The translations under genes were made by a program, and so were the position numbers. A stretch of DNA of 64,000 nucleotides from Clostridia bacterium (GTDB taxonomy: Bacteria > Bacillota > Clostridia > Oscillospirales > CAG-272): NCBI GenBank assembly GCA_017461385.1, contig JAFTXZ010000011.1, positions 1-64,000 on the forward strand. Reading direction: 5' to 3'. Below the pieces are notes generated by a model. That model had not been told where the DNA came from. It saw only the letters and a list, made by a program, of their open reading frames with translations, and ran no database searches. Every line of letters starts with the position of its first letter. The first letter of the stretch is position 1. This document shows positions 35,406 to 44,746 of this stretch, piece after piece.

Positions 35406-37355
35406 TTATTCTGTTACTAAGCCTATCAATTTTTCAACCTTGAAATAGGTGTTTGATAGCATATAAATGTAGCCCTCATGCACGAATGCACGCTTAGTGC
35501 TATTTGTGCCAGTGAATAAATAGTCGTCAATTACCACAAAGCCGTCGCTTGTTGCTTGCAGGACTAAGTATTTATCTACGTATGCATTTTTTACCCATTG
35601 AGAATAGCCAAGACCAACAAGCCCAAGGTCTCTGTTTACCATATAGGATTTATAGTCAAGAGAGAAGGAGGCCAAGACCTCATACTTATCAATTGACACA
35701 ACCTCATCGCCTATCTTTTTGTAAAGCTCAATTTTAAGGTATCTGGTGCTTTGTCCGTAGCCAATTCCGACTAGCAAATCATTACCAATATTTATAAGGG
35801 AGGTAGAGTAGCCGTATATTTCATCGGACTCGTAAACCTTAACGCTTTCTAGGTCGCTTAGGTCAATTACAAATACAGGGTCGGTCATTTGTACTGCCGT
35901 ACATACGTAGGCAAGATTTTTGTCAAACCTTACGGAGCGAACGGATTCACCATCTGGAGCAAATCTCTTAAGAGAATAAACAACCCTTAAATAGGTAAGG
36001 TCAATACAATAAAGGCTTGCATTCGTTGGGGTGGAGTAGCCTCTGTTCGTAGTAACCACTCTTAATATACCATTGTACTCGTCAAAGCTGTACTGATTAT
36101 TAATACAGCCCTCAACCCTTACTGTGCCTATGTGAACGAATCTGTCCTTGTAGCCCATTATTGCAATATCTGTGTAATATTTGGAATTTTCGTAAACCAT
36201 ACGCGAAAGATATATTCTGTCCCTTGATACGTAAGTACCCTGTGCCTGGTAGCTTGTGTATGCACAGGCGTCCTTTACCTGGTGAGTGTCCATATCAATG
36301 CTATAAATTGTAGTCAATTCCTTTGTTTTTTCCTTGTCAATGCATATCTTGTCTGCCTCAACTCTTACAAATCCACTGCCATTGTCATACTGTGGAATAA
36401 GTAGCTTGTAAAGAGAAGCATAGTGGCTGGTAAACACTAAAAGCTGATCCCCAACCAGCCTTGAGGTCTGATAATTACCGAATAGAGTAATTACGTTTTT
36501 AATACCGATTTTGCAAGGGTCGGACACGTCAAGAAACATAACGACAGAGGTGGAAATCTTGCTTTCATTCCATAGACCGCCATCTTTTGTGTTTGCAATA
36601 ATTGTCAGCTGCTTTCCATCGCTTGACAAAAGCATTTCCCAATCAGGCGCATTGGAATCTAAAATTTCCTCCTTAAGGGTGTCGTCATCCTCCAAAACGC
36701 TATCTACCTTGTTTGAAATATAATCAAGAATGTACTTGATTTCAAAGGTATTTACAAGCCTACTTTGGTCCTTGTTAATATCATAAACTGCTAAATAATT
36801 GCCACGTATGTGGAAAATATGGGTATCTGTCCTTTTTACAAGGTCGCCCTCAATAACACCTGCAACCTGATTGTCGGTTATATCATTTGAGCTATTTCCG
36901 ACACTGTCCTGCTCGGCTTTATCAGTCGCGTCCTCTAGCTCGTCGTTTATTTCATCCTTGTCACTACCAACGTAAAAAACATCAAGTAGCTTATCGTAGC
37001 TACTGTCAGGGGTGCTGACGTTTGGCAAGAAAGAGCTTCCGTGATAAATTTCGTTACCATTTTCGTTATCTGGTGGGACTATCTCAACTATTCCGTCACC
37101 ATTACCACCGGTGCCACCAATATCGCCCCCCTCGCTTGCAGGCGGAGTAGTATTTCCGCCGGGGCCTTGTTTTATAAGAGGAATTATTGTTACAATGTTT
37201 GTAATTAAAAGAGCAGCGCACAGCCCTGTGGCAATATAGGAAATAATTTTAGGCCGTTTTATTTTGTCCCAAAATGAAAATTTTTTAGGGTTAGCCTCAT
37301 CAATGTACTTCTCATCAACAAGGTCAAGCATTTTGTCTAAATCCTGCCTTTTCAT
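35406..37355 (-). CDS. Membrane-anchored beta-propeller protein (PF09826-type)
   Basis: A 649-aa protein with a cytoplasmic N-terminus of about 35 aa (MKRQDLDKMLDLVDEKYIDE), one membrane segment (about 38-60), a Gly/Pro-rich linker and a large extracellular domain resembling the secreted beta-propeller family (GVIEGDLVKRTDTHIFHIRGNYLAVYDI, QMTDPVFVIDLSDLE, DGFVVIDDYLFTGT). Its start overlaps the sigma-factor stop by 4 nt. Members next to ECF sigma factors may act as anti-sigma or sensor partners: the short cytoplasmic tail could bind the sigma factor and the propeller could sense an envelope signal. That role is inferred from position. Confidence 0.8.
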   Translation of the reverse strand: MKRQDLDKMLDLVDEKYIDEANPKKFSFWDKIKRPKIISYIATGLCAALLITNIVTIIPLIKQGPGGNTTPPASEGGDIGGTGGNGDGIVEIVPPDNENGNEIYHGSSFLPNVSTPDSSYDKLLDVFYVGSDKDEINDELEDATDKAEQDSVGNSSNDITDNQVAGVIEGDLVKRTDTHIFHIRGNYLAVYDINKDQSRLVNTFEIKYILDYISNKVDSVLEDDDTLKEEILDSNAPDWEMLLSSDGKQLTIIANTKDGGLWNESKISTSVVMFLDVSDPCKIGIKNVITLFGNYQTSRLVGDQLLVFTSHYASLYKLLIPQYDNGSGFVRVEADKICIDKEKTKELTTIYSIDMDTHQVKDACAYTSYQAQGTYVSRDRIYLSRMVYENSKYYTDIAIMGYKDRFVHIGTVRVEGCINNQYSFDEYNGILRVVTTNRGYSTPTNASLYCIDLTYLRVVYSLKRFAPDGESVRSVRFDKNLAYVCTAVQMTDPVFVIDLSDLESVKVYESDEIYGYSTSLINIGNDLLVGIGYGQSTRYLKIELYKKIGDEVVSIDKYEVLASFSLDYKSYMVNRDLGLVGLGYSQWVKNAYVDKYLVLQATSDGFVVIDDYLFTGTNSTKRAFVHEGYIYMLSNTYFKVEKLIGLVTE

Positions 37356-37909
37356 ACACGTATCCCCTCCTTTTCTAAGTGCTTTTTTAATTTGTCTCTT
37401 AGACGAGATAGAATCACCTTAACGTTGCTTTCACTTAAGCCTTGATTTTTTGCAATCTCCTTAATCGAGGCAAAATACCAATACCTTTGAAGGAAAATAA
37501 TTCTTTTTTCCTTGTCCAAGCCCTCAAGAAAGGAATTTATCGCTTGCTTAAGCAATAAAGAGTCAATGGGACTCTCCTCCTCTGATTCTGAAAGAATAGC
37601 CTCTAGCTCACAAAGTGGTACCTCAGCGCTTGCGCCACCACGCTTTTGCGCTCTTTGTGCATTGTACCTGTCCAGCGCTAGGTTTCTTGTAATTTTACCA
37701 AGAAAAGCTCCCAGCTTGGTGGGCTTGTGAGGTGGAATACAGCCCCAGGCGCGAGAATACGTATCGTTTACACATTCCTCACTGTCGCTATCGGAGGCTA
37801 ATATGTTTTTTGCAATGTAGCTAAGATATTTGCCATACTTCTTGTCGCTTTCGCTGATTGCGCTTTCGTCTCGCTTCCAAAAAAGCTTAACTATTTCCAA
37901 ATCATTCAT
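37352..37909 (-). CDS. ECF-type RNA polymerase sigma factor
   Basis: A 185-aa sigma-70 family protein. Region 2 runs from about 20 to 100 (KYLSYIAKNILASDSDSEECVNDTYSRAWGCIPPHKPTKLGAFLGKITRNLALD) and region 4 from about 128 to 180 (LPEK-type RIIFLQRYWYFASIKEIAKNQGLSESNVKVILSRLRDKLKKHL, a helix-turn-helix). Its partner gene overlaps it by 4 nt. The promoter at 38015-38043 looks like a housekeeping promoter, and divergent transcription of the lipoprotein at 38121 makes that gene a candidate member of the regulon. Confidence 0.9.
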   Translation of the reverse strand: MNDLEIVKLFWKRDESAISESDKKYGKYLSYIAKNILASDSDSEECVNDTYSRAWGCIPPHKPTKLGAFLGKITRNLALDRYNAQRAQKRGGASAEVPLCELEAILSESEEESPIDSLLLKQAINSFLEGLDKEKRIIFLQRYWYFASIKEIAKNQGLSESNVKVILSRLRDKLKKHLEKEGIRV

Positions 37910-38014
37910 AGCCTCACATCCCTTCAGCAGGTGTCATTCGTCTGTTGCAGAGCTCTTGTGCCCTGCAATAATAAGGACGAGAAAAGGTAAGGGGCGGTTA
38001 CACCCTACAAAAAT

Positions 38015-38043
38015 ATTTTATCATTACGAGAGCATATTTTCAA
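38015..38043 (-). promoter_or_regulatory. Promoter of the sigma/beta-propeller operon
   Basis: On the reverse strand TTGAAA (38038-38043), 17 nt ending in AATGA, TAAAAT (38015-38020). Confidence 0.65.
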
Positions 38044-38060
38044 GTGTGTGCATTTATTAC

Positions 38061-38089
38061 TTGAAAAAAGGAGGCTTATATGGTAGAAT
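38061..38089 (+). promoter_or_regulatory. Promoter of the TSP3-like lipoprotein
   Basis: TTGAAA (38061-38066), 17 nt ending in TATGG, TAGAAT (38084-38089). It is divergent from the sigma promoter, with -35 boxes 17 nt apart. Confidence 0.7.
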
Positions 38090-38120
38090 ATCTATGTAAA
38101 TCATTTCTAGGAGATATGTA

Positions 38121-39452
38121 ATGAAAAAAATTAAGCTATTATCAATTATTTTGTGCGTGGTAATGCTTGCATGCTTGGCGCTTGCCTCCTGCGATGGTGG
38201 CACTGCCCCCTGTGAAAAGCATAAGGACTCCGACAAGGACGGTATTTGTGATACCTGTCAGACAGAAATTCCACCATGCGACCACGTTGACCTAAACAAG
38301 GACTACGTGTGCGACACCTGCCGTGAAAAGCTTGAAATTCCAAAGGTAAGCTATCAATTTACCATTAAGGATGAAAACGGTGCAGGCGTTAAGGACGCAA
38401 CAATTTCCTTAAAGGATAGCGAGGATGAAATCGTAGCTGACCTTGTAACAGACAAGGACGGCGTTGCAACAGGACAAGTGGTTGAGGGCAGATACGTAGT
38501 TATTATCGAGGGACTTCCTGAGTATTGGTACTGCAACGAAAGCTATTCAACAATCACAATTTCAGAGGATGAAAAGGACTTTAGCTACGTGGCTATAAAC
38601 AATGCTCCGGACGGCACAGAAAGAAAGCCTTATCCTGCTGAGAACGCAGAAACAGGCGAGGCAACGGCGCTTACGTTCCCTGCAAACCAAACCTATAACT
38701 TTATCACAAAGAGCATTGTAAAAAGATATCTTGTAATCAACAACGAATACGCAAGGGTTATCTATAAGGGCACGGAGTATAACGCTGAGAGTGGCGTTGT
38801 TAAGGTGCTGATTGAGGCAACAAGCTCAAATAGCGCAACTAATTTTCAGGTTGTAAATTTACTTGATAGCGAAAATGAGATTGCCCTAAGCTTTGAGTCC
38901 GTGCCTGGCACAGCTGACAATCCAATTGAAATTTCATATCACTACGTTAATAAAATCAGCCTGATTAAGGGTGAGACAATTTACTACAAGGTAATAGCAA
39001 CTCAAACAGGATATGTTATAGTTCACTGCCCAGACGAGCTTAATAATATTTCAGTAAGCAATCTAACAACCTATGAATCAGCTAATGCATCGGTTGGTGG
39101 TAAGGCTATCTACATTAAGGCAAACGCAGGGGACGAAATCAGCATTTGTGTTGAGCTTTTGCCATCAGCACAGGAATCTACTCCAATTGAGCTAAGCGTA
39201 ATGGTTGAGGAGCGTCTTGGTGAGGAATTTAACAGAGTTGTTCTTTACGAAACGGAGACCTTTACCCTTGAGGCAGGTCAGACAATTTACTTTGCAACAG
39301 GCAATCCTGTAAATCTTGAAATCGACTCAGACGGAAGCTTTTTGCTTGATGGTGAGGAGAAGACTACCCTTGAGGGCGTAGATAACTTCTTTGTAACAAA
39401 TCAGGGCGACGAGGCTATTGAGGTTACTCTTGAAATAGAATTTGTCGAGTAA
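38121..39452 (+). CDS. Lipoprotein with Cys-rich Ca-binding-like repeats
   Basis: A 443-aa lipoprotein with a signal sequence and lipobox LALASC (C24). Next come two short Asp/Cys motifs, KHKDSDKDGICDTC and HVDLNKDYVCDTC (about 33-68), resembling thrombospondin type 3 or dockerin-like calcium loops. A prealbumin-like fold follows (about 78-150, FTIKDENGAGVKDATISLKDSE), then two or three beta-sandwich segments to the end. It is probably a surface binding protein; its ligand is unknown. It is divergent from the sigma-factor operon and ends at a strong terminator. Confidence 0.75.
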   Translation: MKKIKLLSIILCVVMLACLALASCDGGTAPCEKHKDSDKDGICDTCQTEIPPCDHVDLNKDYVCDTCREKLEIPKVSYQFTIKDENGAGVKDATISLKDSEDEIVADLVTDKDGVATGQVVEGRYVVIIEGLPEYWYCNESYSTITISEDEKDFSYVAINNAPDGTERKPYPAENAETGEATALTFPANQTYNFITKSIVKRYLVINNEYARVIYKGTEYNAESGVVKVLIEATSSNSATNFQVVNLLDSENEIALSFESVPGTADNPIEISYHYVNKISLIKGETIYYKVIATQTGYVIVHCPDELNNISVSNLTTYESANASVGGKAIYIKANAGDEISICVELLPSAQESTPIELSVMVEERLGEEFNRVVLYETETFTLEAGQTIYFATGNPVNLEIDSDGSFLLDGEEKTTLEGVDNFFVTNQGDEAIEVTLEIEFVE

Positions 39453-39462
39453 AGTGAGAACA

Positions 39463-39502
39463 AACAACAAAAATGGCTTGAATCATTCAAGCCATTTTTT
39501 TA
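39463..39502 (+). terminator. Terminator of the TSP3-like lipoprotein
   Basis: The stem AATGGCTTGAA/TTCAAGCCATT is followed by a T-run. Confidence 0.9.
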
Positions 39503-39531
39503 TTTACAACCAGAAGAAAATATAGTATAAT
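39503..39531 (+). promoter_or_regulatory. Promoter of bcp
   Basis: TTTACA (39503-39508), 17 nt, TATAAT (39526-39531). Confidence 0.7.
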
Positions 39532-39561
39532 AGGCTTAAAGAAAACAAGAGAGGTAACGTT

Positions 39562-40014
39562 ATGCTAAAAATTGGAGATAAAGCACCAGCTTTTACGTTA
39601 AAGGACCAAGAGGGCAAGGAAATTTCCTTGTCAAGCTTTCTTGGGAAAAAGGTAGTCTTGTATTTTTATCCAAGGGACAACACCCCTGGCTGTACAAGGC
39701 AGGCTTGCGCCTTTCGCGATTTATACAAGGGCTTTCTTGATAAAAACATACAGGTAATCGGCATTAGCCGTGATAGCGTGGAAAGCCACAAGAAATTTGC
39801 AGAAAGGTATCAGCTTCCATTTATTATCTTATCCGACAAGGAGCTTGAGGTAATTAAAGCCTACGACGTATGGAAGGAAAAGAAATCCTGTGGCAAGGTG
39901 TCAATGGGAGTTGTGCGCACCACCTATATAATAGATGAAAACGGCACGATCCAATCAGCTATGGAGAAGGTAAAGCCTGATACCAACCCACAAGAAATTT
40001 TAAGTATGCTTTAA
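39562..40014 (+). CDS. bcp: Thioredoxin-dependent thiol peroxidase (Bcp/PrxQ)
   Basis: A 150-aa atypical two-cysteine peroxiredoxin that reduces hydrogen peroxide and organic peroxides using thioredoxin. The signature YFYPRDNTPGCTRQACAFRD gives peroxidatic C44 and resolving C49. GISRDSVESHKKFAERYQLPF and the C-terminal RTTYIIDENG also fit. Full length for the family and cytoplasmic. A serine hydrolase gene follows after 9 nt, probably in the same transcript. Confidence 0.93.
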   Translation: MLKIGDKAPAFTLKDQEGKEISLSSFLGKKVVLYFYPRDNTPGCTRQACAFRDLYKGFLDKNIQVIGISRDSVESHKKFAERYQLPFIILSDKELEVIKAYDVWKEKKSCGKVSMGVVRTTYIIDENGTIQSAMEKVKPDTNPQEILSML

Positions 40015-40023
40015 GGAGTAGCT

Positions 40024-41490
40024 ATGTTTGAAAAGGTAACACCCGAATCTGTTGGAGTTGCCTCCAGCAATATTTTAAGATTCGTTAAAAAGCTAGAAAA
40101 AAGAGGCTCTAAAACACACGGCATTTTGCTTGCAAGGCACGGCAAAATCATTTACGAGTCCTATTATAAGCCCTATACCGTTGGCTCACTTCACAGAATG
40201 TACTCTCAAACCAAAAGCTATGTGTCAATTGCAATAGGACTGTTAGAGGCTGAGGGTAAGCTAAGCCTGAGTGATAAAATCGGAAAGCATTTTCCCGACA
40301 AAATAAATAAGGAAATTGAATATTTACAGGAGCAAACCATAGAGGATATGCTTCTTATGTCAACAGCTGGCAAACCTAAGGAGTGGTTTTCCGTTGAGGA
40401 AAAGGACAGGACCAAGCACTACCTGAGCAGTGAAAGAAAAACCCACCCCTCAGGCACTATTTGGGACTACGATAGCACAGGGTCGCAGGTGCTTTCCTCG
40501 CTTGTGGAAAGGCTAAGTGGCAAAACACTTTTTGACTACCTAAACGAAAGGGTATTTTCCCACCTTGGCACCTTTGAAAATGCAAAAATCCTAAAAGCGC
40601 CAAACGGAGATAGCTGGGGGGATTCAGCACTTATTTGCACCCTTCGCGATATGTATTCCTTTGGTCAATTGCTTTTGCAAGGGGGCAATTATCAGGGCAA
40701 GCAGTTAGTCCCAAGGGACTATATCGAGAGGGCAAGTTCAAAAATAGTTGACAATCGTGGCACGCACGAAAGCAACTACCACCGTGGCTATGGCTACCAG
40801 ATATGGCGCACAATAGGAGATGGCTTTGCCTTTGTGGGAATGGGCGATCAGCTTACTGCCTGCTTTCCCAATGGAATAGTATTTTGCTGTGTGTGCGACA
40901 ATCAAGGCAATGACACCATTCGTGAAATAATCTTCGACGCTCTTGAGGAATATATTTTAAGCACCGTAAGGACAGCTCCCATTTTGGAAAGTCAAGGGGC
41001 ACAAGCCGAGCTTGAAAAATATGCCAGCACAAGGGAGCTTTATTCAGTAAAGGGAATACCCCTGTCCCCATTTATAAAATCCATAAGTGGCAAAAAATAT
41101 ATCTGCAAGGAAAACGAAATGGGCATAAAATCCCTGTCCTTAACCTTTGACGGCGACTGTGGAATCCTTGCCTACGAAAATGCACAGGGCAAGAAAAAAA
41201 TACCCTTCGGCATTGATAAAAACGTCTTTGGCAACTTTCCACAATATGGCTATTCACAGGAGTACGGAAGAACAAAAACCACCGACAAATCAACCTATAA
41301 GGACGCAGTATCCCTTTGCGCCCTTGAGGAAAAGAAGCTATTTATGTATGTTCAAATAATAGACCAGTACTTAGGCAATCTTGCAATCCAATTCGGCTTT
41401 AAGGACGACTTGCTATACGCAACCTTTAATAAAAACGCCGAGGACTTCCTAAACGAATACCAGGGAAGCCTAGTAGCAAAGCAAAAATAA
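40024..41490 (+). CDS. Serine hydrolase, class C beta-lactamase fold
   Basis: A 488-aa protein with the active-site S61-Q-T-K64 motif (RMYSQTKSYVSIAIG) and Y149-D-S in WDYDSTGSQ; VGMGDQL near 275 may replace the third KTG-type motif. The fold is that of esterase/DD-peptidase-like beta-lactamase relatives. No signal peptide, so it probably acts in the cytoplasm. The last third (from about 330) is an extra domain. Its final codons (VAKQK) are the first unit of a 33-36-nt tandem repeat that continues past the stop. Confidence 0.8.
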   Translation: MFEKVTPESVGVASSNILRFVKKLEKRGSKTHGILLARHGKIIYESYYKPYTVGSLHRMYSQTKSYVSIAIGLLEAEGKLSLSDKIGKHFPDKINKEIEYLQEQTIEDMLLMSTAGKPKEWFSVEEKDRTKHYLSSERKTHPSGTIWDYDSTGSQVLSSLVERLSGKTLFDYLNERVFSHLGTFENAKILKAPNGDSWGDSALICTLRDMYSFGQLLLQGGNYQGKQLVPRDYIERASSKIVDNRGTHESNYHRGYGYQIWRTIGDGFAFVGMGDQLTACFPNGIVFCCVCDNQGNDTIREIIFDALEEYILSTVRTAPILESQGAQAELEKYASTRELYSVKGIPLSPFIKSISGKKYICKENEMGIKSLSLTFDGDCGILAYENAQGKKKIPFGIDKNVFGNFPQYGYSQEYGRTKTTDKSTYKDAVSLCALEEKKLFMYVQIIDQYLGNLAIQFGFKDDLLYATFNKNAEDFLNEYQGSLVAKQK

Positions 41491-41698
41491 CAAACCTAAA
41501 GAAATCCTAGCAAAGCTAAAATAACAAACCTAAGAAACCCTAGCAAGGCAAAAATAACAAACCTTAAGAAACCCTAGCAAAGCAAAAAACAACAAACTAC
41601 AAGAAGCTCTAGCAAAGCAAAAATAACAAACCTAAAGAAGCCTTAGCAAAGCTAAAAAACAACCTTAAGATACCCTAGCAAAGCTAAAACAAAAGAAG
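41469..41698 (+). repeat. 33-36-nt tandem repeat seeded by a gene end
   Basis: About seven imperfect units, each of the form CCTAGCAAAGC-AAAATAACAAACCTAAGAAA. The first unit contains the last codons and stop of the serine hydrolase gene, and the rest are non-coding. Confidence 0.8.
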
Positions 41699-41960
41699 GT
41701 GTAACTTCTTAGATCTAAGAAGTTACACCTGTAAGAAGTTATGTGCAAGAAGTGACACATAAGAAGTGCCCATTTTCTCAAAAAGTAATGCAAAGTTGCG
41801 CAAAGGAAACGCAGAGCTGCGCAGTGTCAACTACGAGTGGACAAAAGTCAACCAAAAGTAGTCAATCGTCAACTAAAAGTAGTCAATCGTCAACTAAGAG
41901 TAGTCAACCGTCAACTAAAAGTAGACAAAAGTCAACGCAGAGCAGTCAAACTGCAAAAAA
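41699..41960. repeat. Short repeat cluster (ACTTCTTA and AGTCAACTAAAAGTAG words)
   Basis: An inverted pair around AACTTCTTAGATCTAAGAAG (41703-41724) is followed by several 21-nt tandem units of AGTAGTCAATCGTCAACTAAA type (about 41845-41925) and CGCAAAG/CGCAGAG words. The reverse complement of these words appears at 330-420 and 27160-27215. No gene. Confidence 0.75.
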
Positions 41961-42010
41961 TCTCTCTAAAATTTGCAGAATTACATAAAGCTTTTCAAAA
42001 GGAATCCCCC

Positions 42011-42180
42011 AATGTACCAAAAATGGTACATTGGGGGGATGTTTTTTATAAAATGCTTCAAAACACTTAGTCTTCCAAAAAACCAATGTACCAAAAATGG
42101 TACATTGAGGGGGTGTTTTTTATAAAATGCTTCAAAACACTTAGCCTTCCAAAAAACCAATGTACCAAAAATGGTACATT
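42011..42180. repeat. Palindrome array C (3 copies)
   Basis: Copies of AATGTACC-N6-GGTACATT at 42011-42032, 42086-42107 and 42159-42180, 73-75 nt apart; here the spacers are almost identical, making a true 73-nt tandem repeat. On the reverse strand each is followed by T-runs, so the array probably terminates the GH43 operon. Confidence 0.9.
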
Positions 42181-42208
42181 GAGGGGGTGTTTTTTCAAAA
42201 CATTAGCC

Positions 42209-43804
42209 TTACTTATCTAACACCTTATATTCCATAAGCTCAAAATCAGCATAAGCACGACCGTTTTCAGTGCCTGTGCCACCGGTAAGGTCGGTACAAG
42301 CCATTCCAACAAACGTGCCTGTGTGTCCCTCGTGGTTTATATCGCAATACGCTTCATCTGTAAGATTAGAGCAGTCAAGAGTGGGACCAATCTCAAGAAA
42401 ATCAACACCATCTAAGGAATAGTAAAACTGCAGAGTTAAGTCCTCTTTGATTCTTACCCTTAGCCAAGCAGTGGTATTCTTGCCAATTGACACGTAGCCA
42501 ACAGGATTATAAAAGTTAAAATTATCTCTTACGATAATTCTTAGCACGTTGTCCCCACACTCGTCAATTGACATATACAAATAGAAGAAATTATAGGTAT
42601 CGTAAATTACGTTTAACCCTGCCATTTGCTGAAAGGTCTTTGGCTCGAAGCTCATTTTAATCGTAGCCTCAGCATTGAAGTGCTGAAGTCGTCTTGCTAC
42701 TAAGGCTTGCTTGTTCCAGCTAGTAGGCGCCTCATAGCCGTATAGCCTTAAGTAGCCCTCATTCTCGGTTAAGCTACCAAATTCCTCAAGGGGAATTCTT
42801 AAGGTTTTGTATTTGTGAGGAAGCGTACCCTTGAAAAAGTCAACCCCAGTGTCGCATTTTTTATCATTTTGAGGCAAATTAACAGAATATGTAAGAGGTG
42901 GAGTGGTAGTTTCTGACTCTGCTAATCTTAACCATCCATCAACCCATTTAACCTTGGCAATACAGGTTTCACGACCAAGTATACACCTTTTTTTATCTCC
43001 TGTAGGTCTGCCACAAAGGTAGGCAACGTACAAATCCCCCTCGGGAGTTTCCACAAGAGAGCCGTGTCCCGTTCTTTGAAGATAGCTTTCCTTATCGTCT
43101 CTTACAGTTAAAAGAGGGGCGTCAGCCTCATAAGGACCTAAAAGATTTTTAGACCTGGCAAGCAAAACACCATGATTATACATAGTGCCACCCTCTGCAA
43201 CCATTAGGTAATAATATCCATTTTTCTTGTAAATGTGAGGTGCCTCGGTTGCACCTATTTGTGTACCCTTAAAAATTTCATAGACAGGGCCAACGAGCCT
43301 CTTTTCCTTTTCGCTATATTCCTGAAGCAGAATGCCAGAAAAGTCATTTTTTTCCATTCTGTGATCCCAGCGCATATTGACAAGATATTTTCGCCCGTCA
43401 TCATCGTGGAAAAGCGAGGGGTCAAAGCCACTTGAATTAAGATAAATAGGCTCGCTCCAAGGACCGTTTATATCAGTTGCTGTAACTAAATAATTATGAG
43501 TGTCCTTAAAGATTCCATGAAAGTTTTTAACGTTTGTGTATATCAAATAATATGTTCCGTTACAGTATGAAAGACAAGGCGCCCACACTCCACCCGAGTT
43601 GGGATTTCCACGCATGTCTAATTGAGATACACGATTTAGAGGTGAGGGGAGCACCTCCCAATTTATAAGGTCCGTTGAGTGATAAAGCTCCACACCAGGG
43701 AACCATTGAAAGGTCGAGGTTGCAATATAGTAATCGCCACCTACTCTTAAAATACAAGGGTCGGGGTGAAAGCCTGTTAAAACTGGGTTTTTTCCTAAAA
43801 TCAT
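42209..43804 (-). CDS. Glycoside hydrolase family 43 beta-xylosidase/arabinofuranosidase
   Basis: A 531-aa cytoplasmic enzyme with the XynB-type architecture. The five-bladed propeller (1-about 310) carries general base D15 in GFHPDPC, D128 in SSGFDPSLFHDDDG and general acid E187 in GATEAPHIY. A C-terminal beta-sandwich (about 330-528, ARRLQHFNAEATIKMSFEPKTFQQMAGLNVIYD) is typical of xylosidases of this group. It cleaves xylo- or arabino-oligosaccharides after uptake. The ribokinase gene lies 9 nt upstream, so the two form an operon, consistent with pentose use. Confidence 0.9.
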   Translation of the reverse strand: MILGKNPVLTGFHPDPCILRVGGDYYIATSTFQWFPGVELYHSTDLINWEVLPSPLNRVSQLDMRGNPNSGGVWAPCLSYCNGTYYLIYTNVKNFHGIFKDTHNYLVTATDINGPWSEPIYLNSSGFDPSLFHDDDGRKYLVNMRWDHRMEKNDFSGILLQEYSEKEKRLVGPVYEIFKGTQIGATEAPHIYKKNGYYYLMVAEGGTMYNHGVLLARSKNLLGPYEADAPLLTVRDDKESYLQRTGHGSLVETPEGDLYVAYLCGRPTGDKKRCILGRETCIAKVKWVDGWLRLAESETTTPPLTYSVNLPQNDKKCDTGVDFFKGTLPHKYKTLRIPLEEFGSLTENEGYLRLYGYEAPTSWNKQALVARRLQHFNAEATIKMSFEPKTFQQMAGLNVIYDTYNFFYLYMSIDECGDNVLRIIVRDNFNFYNPVGYVSIGKNTTAWLRVRIKEDLTLQFYYSLDGVDFLEIGPTLDCSNLTDEAYCDINHEGHTGTFVGMACTDLTGGTGTENGRAYADFELMEYKVLDK

Positions 43805-43813
43805 AAAAATCTC

Positions 43814-44686
43814 CTACTTCAAATACTCGAGCACCTGCTCAAGGCTTGGAACGCTTTGCTGTGCGCCTCTTTTTGTGCAAGCAAGGGAGGCAGCAACTGA
43901 GCCAAAGCGCATAGCACGCTCAAGCTCCCAGCCCTTTGAAAGACCAATGCAAAGCCCCGCTGTAGCAGTGTCGCCTGCTGCAGTTGTATCAAGGACGTCA
44001 ACCTTAATACAAGGGTAAATCGAAGAATTGTCCTTAGTTGCAATTTCATAGCCAGAGCCACCCAAGGTGGTAATAACCGTCTTAATACCCTTATCAAAAA
44101 GCACGTTTTTGCCACCCAAAAGCTCAAGCTCGGTTTCATTAGGCGTTATAATATCGACGGATTCAAGATATTTTACTATATCAAGAGAGGCAGGAGCAGG
44201 ATTCAAAACAACTATCATACCCTTTTCCTTAGCCCTAGAAAGACCATAGCCGATTATATCGATTGGGTTTTCAAGCTGAGTCAGATATATATCGCCCTCA
44301 TTTGCGCCCTCAAGGAATAAATCAATATCGTTTTTGGTCAAAAGACCGTTTGCACCACTATCAATAATAATGCGATTTTCACCCTCAGTAACTACAATTA
44401 CAGCCACTCCTGTGGGCGTTTTTTCAATTTCACGGATATATTTGGTATTTACCGAGACTCCCTCAAGGTTGCATTTGGACATCTTGCCAAAGTCGTCCTT
44501 GCCAACACAGCCACACATATAAACCTTGCCACCAAGCTTTCCGCAGGCGTAGGCTTGATTTGCACCCTTACCACCACAGTTAGTCATAAAGCCGTCTCCA
44601 CGAATAGTTTCGCCACCAAGGGGCATATATGGCGCGTTTATTACAAGGTCAGTATTCAAGCTACCAACAACAAAGATTTTTTTCAT
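43814..44686 (-). CDS. rbsK: Ribokinase (PfkB family)
   Basis: A 290-aa sugar kinase. PfkB signatures: GSLNTDLVINAPYMPLGGETIRGDGFMTNCGGKGANQA at the N-terminus and DTTAAGDTATAG with catalytic base D239. It would phosphorylate ribose or a related pentose with ATP. It is the first gene of an operon with the GH43 enzyme, so the pentose released there is a plausible substrate, which makes a non-ribose specificity possible. Promoter at 44718-44746. Confidence 0.85.
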   Translation of the reverse strand: MKKIFVVGSLNTDLVINAPYMPLGGETIRGDGFMTNCGGKGANQAYACGKLGGKVYMCGCVGKDDFGKMSKCNLEGVSVNTKYIREIEKTPTGVAVIVVTEGENRIIIDSGANGLLTKNDIDLFLEGANEGDIYLTQLENPIDIIGYGLSRAKEKGMIVVLNPAPASLDIVKYLESVDIITPNETELELLGGKNVLFDKGIKTVITTLGGSGYEIATKDNSSIYPCIKVDVLDTTAAGDTATAGLCIGLSKGWELERAMRFGSVAASLACTKRGAQQSVPSLEQVLEYLK

Positions 44687-44717
44687 AAGCCCTCCTTTAA
44701 TGTAACAATCTAATATA

Positions 44718-44746
44718 AGTATATATTAGAATTAAAAATACTTCAA
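44718..44746 (-). promoter_or_regulatory. Promoter of the rbsK-GH43 operon
   Basis: On the reverse strand TTGAAG (44741-44746), 17 nt, TATACT (44718-44723). Confidence 0.65.

Noticed and set aside
38146-38343. Reverse-strand and other-frame open frames inside large genes (for example under the giant gene and the lipoprotein)
   Set aside because: They have no ribosome-binding sites or recognisable families and follow from codon bias of the true genes.
41743-41988. Open frame encoding a Ser/Thr/Lys/Gln-rich repeat protein
   Set aside because: It only translates the 21-nt tandem repeat and palindrome array; no ribosome-binding site or conserved sequence.
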